A stretch of DNA of 41,706 nt from JBJKRF01 sp046704785 (lineage in GTDB: Bacteria; Chloroflexota; Anaerolineae; Anaerolineales; Villigracilaceae): assembly GCA_046704785.1 (NCBI GenBank), contig JBJKRF010000067.1, positions 1-41,706 of the forward strand, read 5' to 3'. Made by a program: the position numbers and the translations under genes. Shown here one piece after another: positions 8,956 to 18,300 of the stretch (position 1 is its first letter; the number at the start of each line of letters is the position of its first letter). Under the pieces are notes generated by a model that did not search any database, had not been told where the DNA came from, and worked only from the letters and a program-made list of their open reading frames with translations.

Positions 8956-9288
8956 AATAATCCATAAAAGTTTATCACGACAAACGAAGGGAAACAAGCG
9001 GTATTTCAGTGGGGAACATTTCAGTTTGAGTACAAAAACGGTGTTGGCGCTTTTATTTTCTTTCTGCGTGGCTGCTTTTGCACAGGCCAAAATTTGTCGG
9101 ACAAATAGGTTCGCACTTGATTTTGATTGGCGTTTATGCTATGTATAGGATATTGGCTCTTTTGAAGCTTCTGTGATATGGATCAATATCGTAGTGTGTG
9201 CAAGGTGAAATGTTGTGTGCACATTATGGATCCGCTTTATCACGTTGATTCTTGGAAGCCCAGGCTTATCCTTTTGTAGAGGGTCTTT
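8956..9288. other. Divergent intergenic region
   Basis: This 333-base, AT-rich region separates the minus-strand receiver-fusion gene from the plus-strand hydrolase gene and should contain both promoters. Plausible plus-strand -35 boxes TTGATT occur at 9123-9128 and 9245-9250, but the matching -10 boxes are weak. The hydrolase has a GAGGG ribosome site just before its ATG. No gene or structured RNA is supported. Confidence 0.35.
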
Positions 9289-10146
9289 ATGCATCGTGAA
9301 CGAGTTTCGGAAAACGTGTATTGGTTCCAGAGTGAAGTGTATGCACAGGTGACCGCCGGTGTTGTGGCCGGGCCACAATGGGCAGTTGCAATTGATACCT
9401 TGGCGACACCAGAAGAAACGCTTGGCATTCGAGAGTTTGTCGAGCATGAACTTGGTCTACAAGTGCGTTATGTCATCAACACACATTATCACGCAGACCA
9501 TAGTTGGGGCAATTGTTTCTTCCCAGGTGCGATGGTGGTTGCTCATTCTCGTTGTCGGCAGCTTCTTGTGGAGAGAGGTTTGTCTTCATTGGAAGGCGCA
9601 AAGCGGCAGAATAACGCTTTACGGCAGATCAAAATCGTTTTGCCGCATCTGACATTTGATCAAGGGGAACTCAGCTTGCGCGTTGGGAAAAAGAACTTGA
9701 TCCTGGCCTCTGCGACTGGTCACAGTGGTGACGGGATTTCTGTATTGGTTGAGGAAGACCGCATTCTTTTCGCCGGCGACGCTTTTATGCCGCTCCCGTA
9801 CCTGGTCGACGGCAATATTGACGACCTGACTGCTTCGATCAAGCGGATTGGGCGTATGGGACTCGAAAACATCGTCCAGGGCCACGGCGATATCATCCTG
9901 CGCGGAGAGATCGAAGCTGCCGTTAAAGAAAACTTGGCTTATCTTTCGTCCATCCGTAAAGCCGTACGCACGGCGCTCAAACGGAAATCTCCCCTCGATT
10001 ATCTGGAAGAGGTGACGATCGAGGAGTGCGGCAAAAGCCGTGTCTATTTGAGCGGACTCGCCGAAGCCTTGCACCGCCGTAATTTACGGGCGTTGTATCA
10101 GCACATGCTCGATGGGCATAACGACACTGTCGATGCAGACGAGTAA
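9289..10146 (+). CDS. Metallo-beta-lactamase-fold hydrolase
   Basis: The 285-residue protein has the dinuclear-metal signature THYHADHSWGN (H66, H68, D70, H71), a following GHSGD motif with the third-shell His, FAGDAF with the bridging Asp, and VQGHGD with the C-terminal His. This makes it a metal-dependent hydrolase of the MBL superfamily. The ~65 C-terminal residues are helical and basic, and may shape substrate choice. Substrate cannot be read from sequence; relatives include glyoxalase II-like, lactonase-like and SoxH-like enzymes. No signal peptide, so cytoplasmic. It is a single gene with GAGGG upstream of the ATG, and it ends at a strong terminator shared in space with the end of plsY. 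Confidence 0.85.
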   Translation: MHRERVSENVYWFQSEVYAQVTAGVVAGPQWAVAIDTLATPEETLGIREFVEHELGLQVRYVINTHYHADHSWGNCFFPGAMVVAHSRCRQLLVERGLSSLEGAKRQNNALRQIKIVLPHLTFDQGELSLRVGKKNLILASATGHSGDGISVLVEEDRILFAGDAFMPLPYLVDGNIDDLTASIKRIGRMGLENIVQGHGDIILRGEIEAAVKENLAYLSSIRKAVRTALKRKSPLDYLEEVTIEECGKSRVYLSGLAEALHRRNLRALYQHMLDGHNDTVDADE

Positions 10147-10186
10147 GATCCTGTTCCTACGGCGTTTCGTGCAGGATCTCTTTTTT
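10146..10186 (+). terminator. Rho-independent terminator inside the 3' end of convergent plsY
   Basis: AGATCCTG (10146-10153) pairs with CAGGATCT (10172-10179) and is followed by six T residues at 10181-10186. It terminates the hydrolase gene. Its loop and right arm lie within the last codons of the opposing plsY, which stops at 10157. In the minus direction the T-run is absent. Confidence 0.85.
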
Positions 10187-10855
10187 CTCACCTCTGGATT
10201 TTATTTTCCCATGCAAGCTAACGCCGACGATGCGTTCTGTACCCCCAAACAGTTTTTTGATATTGGGCCGCAGCGACCAGACCAACAGGATTTCGGCCAT
10301 CAGGCCGTAAACGGCGTCTGTCCAGGGTGCGGCTCCGAGGGCAGCCCGAACTGTGAAGATGGCAATCGCCGTCAGCCCTATGGACATCGTCGTCACCGAA
10401 GCGTATCCCAATAAGAAAAAAACGGCGATTCCAACCGGAAAGATAATAAAGAGCGAGGGAAACCACAGGCCAACGGCGCCGCCCAAAGCCGGGGCGCCAC
10501 CTGCACCACCGCGCAAGCGTATAATATGCCCGTTTTTGTCGCGTTCCGGCAAGAACAGGGAATAGTTATGGCCTAAAATGGCTGCCACAGGCGCCAATAT
10601 TTGCACCCAATGGTTTCCCGGTAGGATGAGTTGTGCAGCCCATACAGCAGCTGCCCCTTTTACTGCATCCATGATGCCGGTTACTACGCCGGCCCAGGCT
10701 CCGGCAGCGCGCATGGCATTCGTCCCACCTGTACGACCGCTTTCCACCGTGCGTATATCCTGGCCCGTTTTAAGCCATACGATAATGACCCCAAAGGGAA
10801 TCGATCCCAATACATACCCCAATAGCACCAGTCCGATACCGATCAAAATTAACAT
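10157..10855 (-). CDS. plsY: Glycerol-3-phosphate acyltransferase PlsY
   Basis: This integral membrane enzyme transfers the acyl group of acyl-phosphate to glycerol-3-phosphate, the first step of phospholipid synthesis in most bacteria. The 232-residue product has the family's conserved cytosolic loops: GSIPFG near residue 17, SGRTGGTNAMRAAG with the catalytic region around 40-53, and ILGHNYSLFL with the conserved His. A glycine-rich RGGAGGAPALGG segment follows. About five to seven hydrophobic segments fit the PlsY topology. The tail (KIKSRGEKKEILHETP) is somewhat longer than usual. A perfect GGAGG precedes the ATG. It lies 133 bases downstream of the M67 peptidase gene on the same strand and could share its transcript. 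Confidence 0.96.
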   Translation of the reverse strand: MLILIGIGLVLLGYVLGSIPFGVIIVWLKTGQDIRTVESGRTGGTNAMRAAGAWAGVVTGIMDAVKGAAAVWAAQLILPGNHWVQILAPVAAILGHNYSLFLPERDKNGHIIRLRGGAGGAPALGGAVGLWFPSLFIIFPVGIAVFFLLGYASVTTMSIGLTAIAIFTVRAALGAAPWTDAVYGLMAEILLVWSLRPNIKKLFGGTERIVGVSLHGKIKSRGEKKEILHETP

Positions 10856-10988
10856 GATTATCCTCCAAGATAATCTTTAAGAGCTTCTTTGGAATTGTTG
10901 TGGGAGGGGAAAGAGAATTTTCCGACGGTCTCTACCACGCAGATTCCTGGTGAGCCTTTTACAAGAAAACACGAAACCGGGTTATACG

Positions 10989-11483
10989 TTACCTGTCTGT
11001 AAGTTGGATAGGAATTTCGGCGGCATAGCCCTTCTCGATCCAGAAGGCACGCGCCAACCAGCCGTCTGTCGTTGGCGCCCAGATCAAGTTAGCGACTTGA
11101 TAAGCAGCCTCGCGAATGTCTGTGGGGGACGGCAGTGGAGGGCCACCTGGATGGGAATGAAAAACTCCGACCATCTCCAGCCCCGCCTCTTCGATTTGCG
11201 CAAAAGCCCTTAATTGTTCCCTGGCATCCATACGGAACCGGACCGGACTCCCCGCTGCATTTTTGACCGTTAGAACTACTTTGACCACCCCTGCCCGTCC
11301 GGCCAGGAGACCACAAGCTTCCAAGGGCGCCTGCGCATCCACGTGCCGTTCCATCTCTTTCCACTGCGAATTAAGCAGGTGCAGTGCTGGGAGAGATAAA
11401 ACATGGGAGTGCATTTTGGACGGGCGAAGCCCATGCTCCTCGTTGTTTCTCGCAGCATTTGCAGGATGTGTTTGATGGGTCAT
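10989..11483 (-). CDS. M67-family JAMM/MPN metallopeptidase
   Basis: The 164-residue protein carries the complete JAMM zinc motif: E55 in EACGLL, then H109-x-H111 followed by seven residues, S119, two residues and D122 (HSHPGGPPLPSPTD). These bind zinc and activate water in isopeptidases and in bacterial enzymes that process ubiquitin-like, ThiS/CysO-like or other substrates. No ubiquitin-like or E1-like gene is in the window, so the substrate is unknown. The start at 11483 overlaps the stop of the upstream membrane-protein gene as ATGA, implying translational coupling. An internal ATG at residue 24 (MHSHVLS) is an alternative start. A much longer upstream reading is an artefact overlapping the previous gene. 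Confidence 0.85.
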   Translation of the reverse strand: MTHQTHPANAARNNEEHGLRPSKMHSHVLSLPALHLLNSQWKEMERHVDAQAPLEACGLLAGRAGVVKVVLTVKNAAGSPVRFRMDAREQLRAFAQIEEAGLEMVGVFHSHPGGPPLPSPTDIREAAYQVANLIWAPTTDGWLARAFWIEKGYAAEIPIQLTDR

Positions 11484-12298
11484 AATTTTAAAAGCAACGC
11501 CGCTGCCCAGAACAGGGCCAGCGAGATAACTGCTTCCACCAGGGCGCGTTGCAAGGGCACTTCTTCTCCAATGTTGATTGCCAGACCCGTCAACGCATAG
11601 AGCGGGCCTAATAGCATTAATCCGTACTGGATGGGGCTCAAGGGCCAGTAATGTAAGGCTGCGCCAACTTGTGAGCAGGCCAGCCCAATGCCGATGGCCC
11701 ATTGAAACTCCCACCGGCTGGAAAGCCGCAGGTTGAGCGCGCGCAAACTGACCAGGCCCGCGGCCAGAAAAACGGCTGCCTCAAGCACGAACAGGCGCGC
11801 TTCTGCATAGTCGAGTGCGCTGATCAAGATCAGAAATAGCGCATACGATAACGCAATGAGACCTGCCGAAGCCACCGGATAGCGCACGTCTGACGGATCG
11901 AGCACAATATATTCTGAGACGAAGACCAGTACTAACAAGACGCTACCTAACCCAAAACTGACCCACCAGGCTGGGCCAGGAGGCAGGGTATAGAGCGGTA
12001 CGCCAATGACAAAAGCAGTCAGGGCAGGGAGAAGCCAGTGTTGGAGCGTGTTCGCTTCTTCAAAGTTTGGATGGCTGCGCAACAACCAATCCATGCCCGT
12101 GGCTGTCAATCCGGCGGCGAGCAGCGTTGATGCAATTGTCAGGTTGAGCGGGATTGAAATGACGACGCCGAGCAGGTCGAAATCCAGCGAGTAACGACTT
12201 GTCTCGATCAAGCGCGTCAGCGCGTAAGCCAACAGCACGGCAGCGACCAAAACACTCATCCGGTCGGCATCCGGCAGTTGGCGACGTTCCTGTGCCAT
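11480..12298 (-). CDS. Polytopic membrane protein, about nine transmembrane segments
   Basis: The 272-residue protein is dominated by hydrophobic helices, beginning MSVLVAAVLLAYALTRL and ending VEAVISLALFWAAALLLKL. Roughly nine membrane spans are visible, with few charged residues and a WLLRSHPNFEEANT loop. It resembles no transporter or enzyme family I can name. The start at 12298 (MAQERRQLP) is preferred because it begins a plausible cytosolic N-terminus; the in-frame extension to 12388 reads as non-coding. Its stop overlaps the start of the M67 peptidase gene by four bases, so the two may work together or be co-regulated. Divergent from the gyrB operon. Confidence 0.65.
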   Translation of the reverse strand: MAQERRQLPDADRMSVLVAAVLLAYALTRLIETSRYSLDFDLLGVVISIPLNLTIASTLLAAGLTATGMDWLLRSHPNFEEANTLQHWLLPALTAFVIGVPLYTLPPGPAWWVSFGLGSVLLVLVFVSEYIVLDPSDVRYPVASAGLIALSYALFLILISALDYAEARLFVLEAAVFLAAGLVSLRALNLRLSSRWEFQWAIGIGLACSQVGAALHYWPLSPIQYGLMLLGPLYALTGLAINIGEEVPLQRALVEAVISLALFWAAALLLKL

Positions 12299-12435
12299 AA
12301 TTGCATTGTACCCGTCACAGGCTATCAAGGGAAGGTTCTTTGGGCATTCCCTAACGGTCTCTTCATAAAATATGGGGTCGCATTGCAAGCCATGTTGTTA
12401 TGACTCCGAAAGCCAAGCGAAGAGGGTGCCTGTGG

Positions 12436-12441
12436 TAGAAT
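12436..12441 (+). promoter_or_regulatory. Probable extended -10 promoter of the gyrB operon, very short leader
   Basis: TAGAAT is preceded by TG four bases upstream of it and lies only ten bases before the ATG at 12452. The expected start of transcription would leave a leader of about four bases, too short for a Shine-Dalgarno site. No strong -35 box is evident. Confidence 0.45.
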
Positions 12442-12451
12442 TAAATGTATC

Positions 12452-13438
12452 ATGGAAACGCGCATCCCTGAACTTCCGCCGCCTCCGCCGGGTCCAGTTC
12501 GAGCTTTGGTGAATGGTTTCAACGCAGTTGCCAATGACATAATGGTCATTTTAATTCCCGCCCTGTTTGATTTGTTCCTCTGGTTGGGCCCACGTTTGAA
12601 GCTTGACGTTTTACTTCAACCTATTTTAAAGGAACTGTTGGCCTTGCCAACCAGTCAGCAACAATCCTTGCCGATGGATCCACAGTCGATTGCTGATATA
12701 TGGAAACAATTCAACCTTTTCTCGGCCCTGCGTACTTTCCCGATTGGGGTATTCAGCCTGATGAGCGTCAATATTTCCGGCCAGACGCCGTTTGGGAACC
12801 GAATGGACATTGAGCTTGTAAACTGGTTCCAGGCAGTTTTACTTTTGCTGGCTTTAACGGTGCTGGGTTGGATTTTGGGCAGTATGTATTTTCACATGGT
12901 TGCACGTGTTGCGCTCAAACCAGATGCAAGCGCGTCGCCAGGGTTGTGGCATTCCATGTTCCATGGAACGCTGCTTTCCGGTGGCTGGACGATCATTTTT
13001 ATCATTGTCAGCATCCCGCTGATGCTCTTTTTTAGTCTAATGTATCTCATCAGCCCAACGGTTGCCGTGATCGCTTATTTGTTGCTGCTGTTGGTGGTAA
13101 TCTGGTTGGCTGTGCCGGTCTTTTTTTCTGGGCATGGAATTTTTGCCAATACCAATAATGCATTCATCTCAGCCTGGCATACTTTGCGGATGATTCGCTA
13201 TGGCATGCCTCCGCTGGGTTGGTTTTCGTTCGTCGCGGTGATTATCAGTCAGGGTTTGGATATTTTGTGGCGTGTTCCGCCTGCTGATTCGTGGATGATG
13301 TTGGTGGGCATTCTGGGACACGCTTTCGTCTCGACCAGTTTACTGGCCGCGAGTTTCATCTATTATCGTGACCTGAACTCGTGGATTGAGTCTGCTTTGC
13401 AATGGCTCAAGACACAAACAACATCGGCGCGAGCCTGA
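12452..13438 (+). CDS. Membrane protein of unknown function, first gene of gyrB operon
   Basis: The 328-residue protein starts with a Pro-rich cytosolic segment (METRIPELPPPPPGPV) and has about five to six hydrophobic spans, including ILIPALFDLFLWLGP near 35-50, LLLALTVLGWILGSMYF, and a long hydrophobic pair at ~190-235. A stretch of about 70 polar residues lies between the first two spans. It looks like a conserved Chloroflexota membrane protein but I cannot name a family. It precedes gyrB by 15 bases, so it is probably co-transcribed with it. Confidence 0.7.
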   Translation: METRIPELPPPPPGPVRALVNGFNAVANDIMVILIPALFDLFLWLGPRLKLDVLLQPILKELLALPTSQQQSLPMDPQSIADIWKQFNLFSALRTFPIGVFSLMSVNISGQTPFGNRMDIELVNWFQAVLLLLALTVLGWILGSMYFHMVARVALKPDASASPGLWHSMFHGTLLSGGWTIIFIIVSIPLMLFFSLMYLISPTVAVIAYLLLLLVVIWLAVPVFFSGHGIFANTNNAFISAWHTLRMIRYGMPPLGWFSFVAVIISQGLDILWRVPPADSWMMLVGILGHAFVSTSLLAASFIYYRDLNSWIESALQWLKTQTTSARA

Positions 13439-13453
13439 TCTTGGAGGTATTTC

Positions 13454-15367
13454 GTGGTACAGCCCGCTCAATATAACGCTACGAGCATTCAGATTTTGGA
13501 GGGGTTAGAGGCCGTCCGACGACGGCCAGGTATGTATGTGGGCGGTACGGACCTGAAGGCCTTGCACCACCTCGTTTACGAAGTCGTCGATAATTCGATC
13601 GACGAAGCATTGGCGGGTGCCTGTTCGCGCATTGACATCACGATTCACCCCGATAGCGCTGTTACCGTGGAAGATAACGGGCGCGGCATCCCCGTGGACA
13701 TCCACCCGGAGAAGAAAATTTCCGCTTTGACCGTGGTCATGACCACCCTCCACGCGGGTGGAAAATTCGGCGGGGGTGGATACAAAGTGTCGGGTGGTTT
13801 GCATGGCGTAGGCGTCTCGGCGGTGAACGCGCTTTCGGCGTGGTGCGAGGTCGAGGTCAAACGTGACGACCAGGTCTATGTCCAGCACTTCGAGCGTGGC
13901 TATCCAAAAGACGAGGTTCATGTTATGGGGAAGGTCAAAGACGGTCTGAGCGGAACGAAGACGACGTTCCGGTTCGATCCGACGATTTTCAAGGATGAGA
14001 TCGATTATCGCTTCGATACGCTGACCCAACGTTTTCGTGAGATGGCTTTTGTTACTCGTGGTGTGACCATCCACTTCGTGGATGAGCGCAGCGACCGTCA
14101 GATGACGTTCTATTTCGAGGGGGGCATTACTTCTTTCGTCCGTTATCTCAACCGGAATCGTGAAAATCTGCATCCGGTGGTCTACGCTGAGAAGGAAGTC
14201 GAAGGAATTGGAATCGAGGTGGCGGTGCAATATACCGACGCATTTACCGAGTCGGTCTATTCTTTTGCCAATACGATCAACACCGTCGACGGCGGCACGC
14301 ACATGACTGGTTTGCGCACGGCATTGACGCGTGTGGTGAATGACTACGCGCGCAAGAGCGGTTTGCTTAAAGACTCGGACCCGAATTTTACCGGCGACGA
14401 TACCCGCGAGGGCCTGACTGCCATCGTCAGTATCAAGCATCCTGACCCACAGTTCGAGTCGCAGACCAAAGTCAAATTGATGAACCCCGAGGTGCAGACG
14501 TACGTCCAGCAGGTGGTGGGTGAGGCTTTCGGTACATTCCTGGAGGAAAATCCGCAAGCGGCCAAGGCGATCATTGCCAAGTGTCTGACTTCCTCGCGTG
14601 CGCGCGATGCGGCTCGCAAGGCGCGTGACCTGGTGATTCGTAAGTCGGCGTTGGAGAGCCTGACCTTGCCCGGCAAGTTGGCTGATTGCTCAGAACGCGA
14701 CCCCGAACGCACGGAATTGTATATCGTCGAGGGTGACTCGGCAGGTGGTTCGGCTAAACAGGGTCGTGATCGGCACTTCCAGGCCATTCTGCCGTTGCGC
14801 GGTAAGATTTTGAATACCGAGCGCGCACGCCTCGATAAAATTTTGGGTAATAACGAGGTTAAGGCGCTCATTTCAGCGCTGGGAACCGGCATTGGCGACA
14901 GCCTGGATGTCAGTGGTTTACGCTACGGACGTATCATCATCATGACCGATGCCGATGTAGACGGAAGCCATATCCGTACGCTTTTGTTGACATTTTTCTT
15001 CCGCTATATGCCACAACTCATCGAGGACGGGCACCTGTATATCGCCCAGCCGCCTTTATATCGTTTGGAGCACAAAAAGCAGGCGCGTTATTTGTACACC
15101 GAAAATGAGAAGGATGATGTGCTCAAAGAGTTTGGCAAAGATGGCGAAAAAGCTGATTTGCAGCGTTATAAAGGCTTGGGTGAAATGAATCCGGAGCAGC
15201 TATGGGATACGACTATGAATCCGGAAAATCGAACGCTTCTCCTGGTCAACGTGGAAGATGCTGCCGAAGCCGACCGTACTTTCGATATGCTGATGGGTGA
15301 TGCAGTGGACCCGCGGCGTAAATTTATTCAGACACACGCGAAGAAAGTCCGTAACCTGGATATTTAA
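13454..15367 (+). CDS. gyrB: DNA gyrase subunit B
   Basis: The 637-residue ATPase subunit of the type II topoisomerase starts at GTG with GGAGGT upstream. The N-terminal GHKL ATPase carries VYEVVDNSIDEALAG, DNGRGIPVDIHPE and GGLHGVGVSAVNALS. The transducer domain follows. The TOPRIM domain has YIVEGDSAGGSAKQGRDR and MTDADVDGSHIRTLLL, and the C-terminal gyrase B segment ends QRYKGLGEMNPEQLW. Length fits the short form without the insertion seen in E. coli. A ParE identity cannot be excluded without gyrA/parC context, but GyrB is favoured by overall similarity. The histidine kinase gene starts 10 bases after the stop, so both are probably one transcript. Confidence 0.95.
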   Translation: MVQPAQYNATSIQILEGLEAVRRRPGMYVGGTDLKALHHLVYEVVDNSIDEALAGACSRIDITIHPDSAVTVEDNGRGIPVDIHPEKKISALTVVMTTLHAGGKFGGGGYKVSGGLHGVGVSAVNALSAWCEVEVKRDDQVYVQHFERGYPKDEVHVMGKVKDGLSGTKTTFRFDPTIFKDEIDYRFDTLTQRFREMAFVTRGVTIHFVDERSDRQMTFYFEGGITSFVRYLNRNRENLHPVVYAEKEVEGIGIEVAVQYTDAFTESVYSFANTINTVDGGTHMTGLRTALTRVVNDYARKSGLLKDSDPNFTGDDTREGLTAIVSIKHPDPQFESQTKVKLMNPEVQTYVQQVVGEAFGTFLEENPQAAKAIIAKCLTSSRARDAARKARDLVIRKSALESLTLPGKLADCSERDPERTELYIVEGDSAGGSAKQGRDRHFQAILPLRGKILNTERARLDKILGNNEVKALISALGTGIGDSLDVSGLRYGRIIIMTDADVDGSHIRTLLLTFFFRYMPQLIEDGHLYIAQPPLYRLEHKKQARYLYTENEKDDVLKEFGKDGEKADLQRYKGLGEMNPEQLWDTTMNPENRTLLLVNVEDAAEADRTFDMLMGDAVDPRRKFIQTHAKKVRNLDI

Positions 15368-15377
15368 CTGGAATATC

Positions 15378-18300
15378 ATGGACACAACTTCCGGGCCCCG
15401 TCCATTAAATGCGAGAGTTGCAAATTACCTGGTGCTGTTCTACCAGGTTGTTATCTTGCTCAGCTTTCTTGCCTTGCCGTTCTTCGCCGTCAGCTATTTC
15501 CGCACACCGTTTCTGGGCGTCTTCTTGGAGCATACGATGGCTACCAATGGCGTTGGGCCCGATGACCATATTCCAGAGTGGACGCTTTTCAATGATGGGT
15601 TGGATCATTTCGGGGATCAATTAAAGTCCCTGGCCCTGTTGGACGCCAATGGCAGTCCGGTTGCGTCCATGACGATCCAGCCAAAGCGATACAGCGATGT
15701 ACAAGCATTGCTGGCGAATCATTTCCCGGGGGAATCAGTCCAGGCGACTTTTCTTAAGCAAGACGGCACGACACAAGCTTACACGATTGCGCTTTCCCGT
15801 TTCCCGGTTTCCTCACAAGTTGAATTTTTCATTTTGCCATATCTGGTGGGCTGTGTCTATTTGGGTATTAGTGTCTGGATTTTTGGTTTGCGTCGTAACG
15901 AGACTTCGGGACGGGCGTTTGCGATGTTTGCCTCGTCCACTGCCTTTGGCGTCGGCGGACTGCTGGACCTCTACACGACCAACCATCTGACCTATCTATG
16001 GGTGATGGTTGTGCCCATGGTAGGTGCTTCCCTCTTCCATTTGGGGCTGGTCTTCCCGCAAGAGACTCGTCTTGTTTTGCGCTATCCCTTCACTCGTTGG
16101 TTGTCATACGTCATCAGCGGTGCATTGGCAATCTTAAATTTCAGTACGCTGTTTAATTTCTCCCATCCGCTACTTTACGGCACTGTGTGGAAGTACAGCT
16201 ATATTTTTACAGGGGTGGGAGGGCTTTTCTTCGTTCTCATGATGTTATATCGGCTGTATGGCTCACCTTCGCCGGTTGTACGCCAACAGGCGCGGACGAT
16301 TCTGGTGGGGGCAGTGGCTGCCTTTTTCCCGGTTACCGTCTGGCTGCTGTGGAGTAGCGTCTCCTACCTTAACTTCAATCCTTATGTTTTCTTTCTGCCA
16401 TTGATGATCTTCCCGGTAACGACCGGGTACACCGTGTTACGGTACCGTCTCATGCGCACCGATTACCTGGTGGGCCGCGGCCTTCTGTATGTTGTCCTCT
16501 CGCTGTTGGCAATTGGCGGTTATGTCATGGTTGCCATTGGCTTGAGCATGATCTTTGGTACGACGGTTTCCCCGGACAATCCCTTGCTATTGGCGATAGC
16601 GGTCTTTGGGTCGGTCTTGGTACTTAATCCGGTACGTAGTCGCCTGCAAGAGATTATCGATGCTATTTTCTTCCGGGGGGAGCGCGCTCACCAGGAACGA
16701 ATCTCAAGTTTCACGCGCGATGTGACCAATGCCCGTGATTTGCAATCGATCATCCGTATATTGCGCGAACAGATTGCAGCCAGTTTGTTGCCGGGCCAAT
16801 TGCACATTTATGTGTATGATGGATCGAATGATCAATACGTTGCCACAGAAGATGAGACGGGGCGCCTGACCAGCGACATCCGCTTTGCCGCAAACAGCGT
16901 TCTCCCCGAAACTTTACGAAAAGAGCAGTTGCCGCTCTTTGTGGATCAGACGAATATTCCCGTGGCGGTCCGCCCGGAACGGGGACGTTTGGCGCTGCTT
17001 GGAGCGCAATTATTTGTTCCCATGCCGGGCCGTGACCGCCTTGTCGGTTGGATTGCTCTGGGCGAACGCCTCTCAGGGGAAAATTATGCCAGCCACGATA
17101 TCGCTTTCCTCGAAACGTTGGGGCGGCAATCGGCGGTTGCTATCGAGCGGGCGCAAGTGTTGAGCAATATGGAACGCCGTGTTCACGAATTGAACGTCTT
17201 GGCCCGGATCGCTCAGGGTATTAACATCACCTTGAGTTTTGATGACATCCTTGAGCTGATTTATGCCCAGACGGCACAGATTATCCCTGGGGCAGACTTT
17301 CACCTGACGTTGTACAACCGCACCGGGCAACACTTCTATTATGCTTTTTGCCTCGAAGACGATGAACGCCTGCGCGATAAAGAAAATGCGCCTCTGCTTG
17401 CTAAAACGACCCTCGATCAAGAAGTGGCGGTTTCGCGTCATGCGTTCTTTACCCAGGATTATGTCAGCCAGTGTCAAACACTGGGTGTTAATTCACCGGT
17501 GAAGGGTTTATATGCCTGGTTGGGTGTTCCGCTCAATACTGGCACCGAAACGATCGGCACATTGAGTATCTCGTCGCGTGATCCAAGCGTTTCATACACC
17601 GATGCGCAGCTTGAACTCTTGCAAGCAATTGCCGACCAGGCCGCAGGCGCAATTGTCAAATCACGCTTGCTGGATGAGACGGAACGTCGCGCCCAACAGC
17701 TTTCCATTTTGAACGTGATTACTCGTCAGTTGACCTCTACACTCGACTTGCAGCCGTTGTTGAAGAGCATTCTTGAGAATGCCGTGAACATCCTCAACTG
17801 TGAGGCGGGCAGCCTGTTCCTTGTCGATGAGCAGACGGATGAACTGATCTTCCAGGTGACGGTCGGGCCGGTTGCAAGCAACCTGGCCGGACAGCGTTTA
17901 CCCGCCGGGTCTGGATTCGTAGGCAAAGCGGTGACCAATCGGCAACCCGTCATTGTGAATGATGTGCAAGGTTCGGCTACCTGGAACGCTGCGACCGATA
18001 AACAGACCGGCTTTATCACACGCGCCATCCTGGCAGTTCCGATGGAAGTCAAGGATCGTGTGATCGGTGTCATTGAGATCATCAACAAACAGGACGGGTC
18101 TCCGTTTATGCAGGATGACCAAAACCTGCTATCCGCTTTTGCCGGACAGGCAGCCGTTGCCATCGAAAACGCTCGTTTGTATACGTTGACTGACCAGGAG
18201 CTAAATGCCCGCGTGGAGGAACTCTCTGTGATGCAGCGCATCGACCGGGAACTCAACGCCAGCCTTGAAGTTAACCGCGCCATGCGCATTACCCTTGAGT

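Noticed and set aside
13505..14557. A 350-codon minus-strand frame opposite gyrB
   Set aside because: Antisense of a conserved gene with no recognisable motif.
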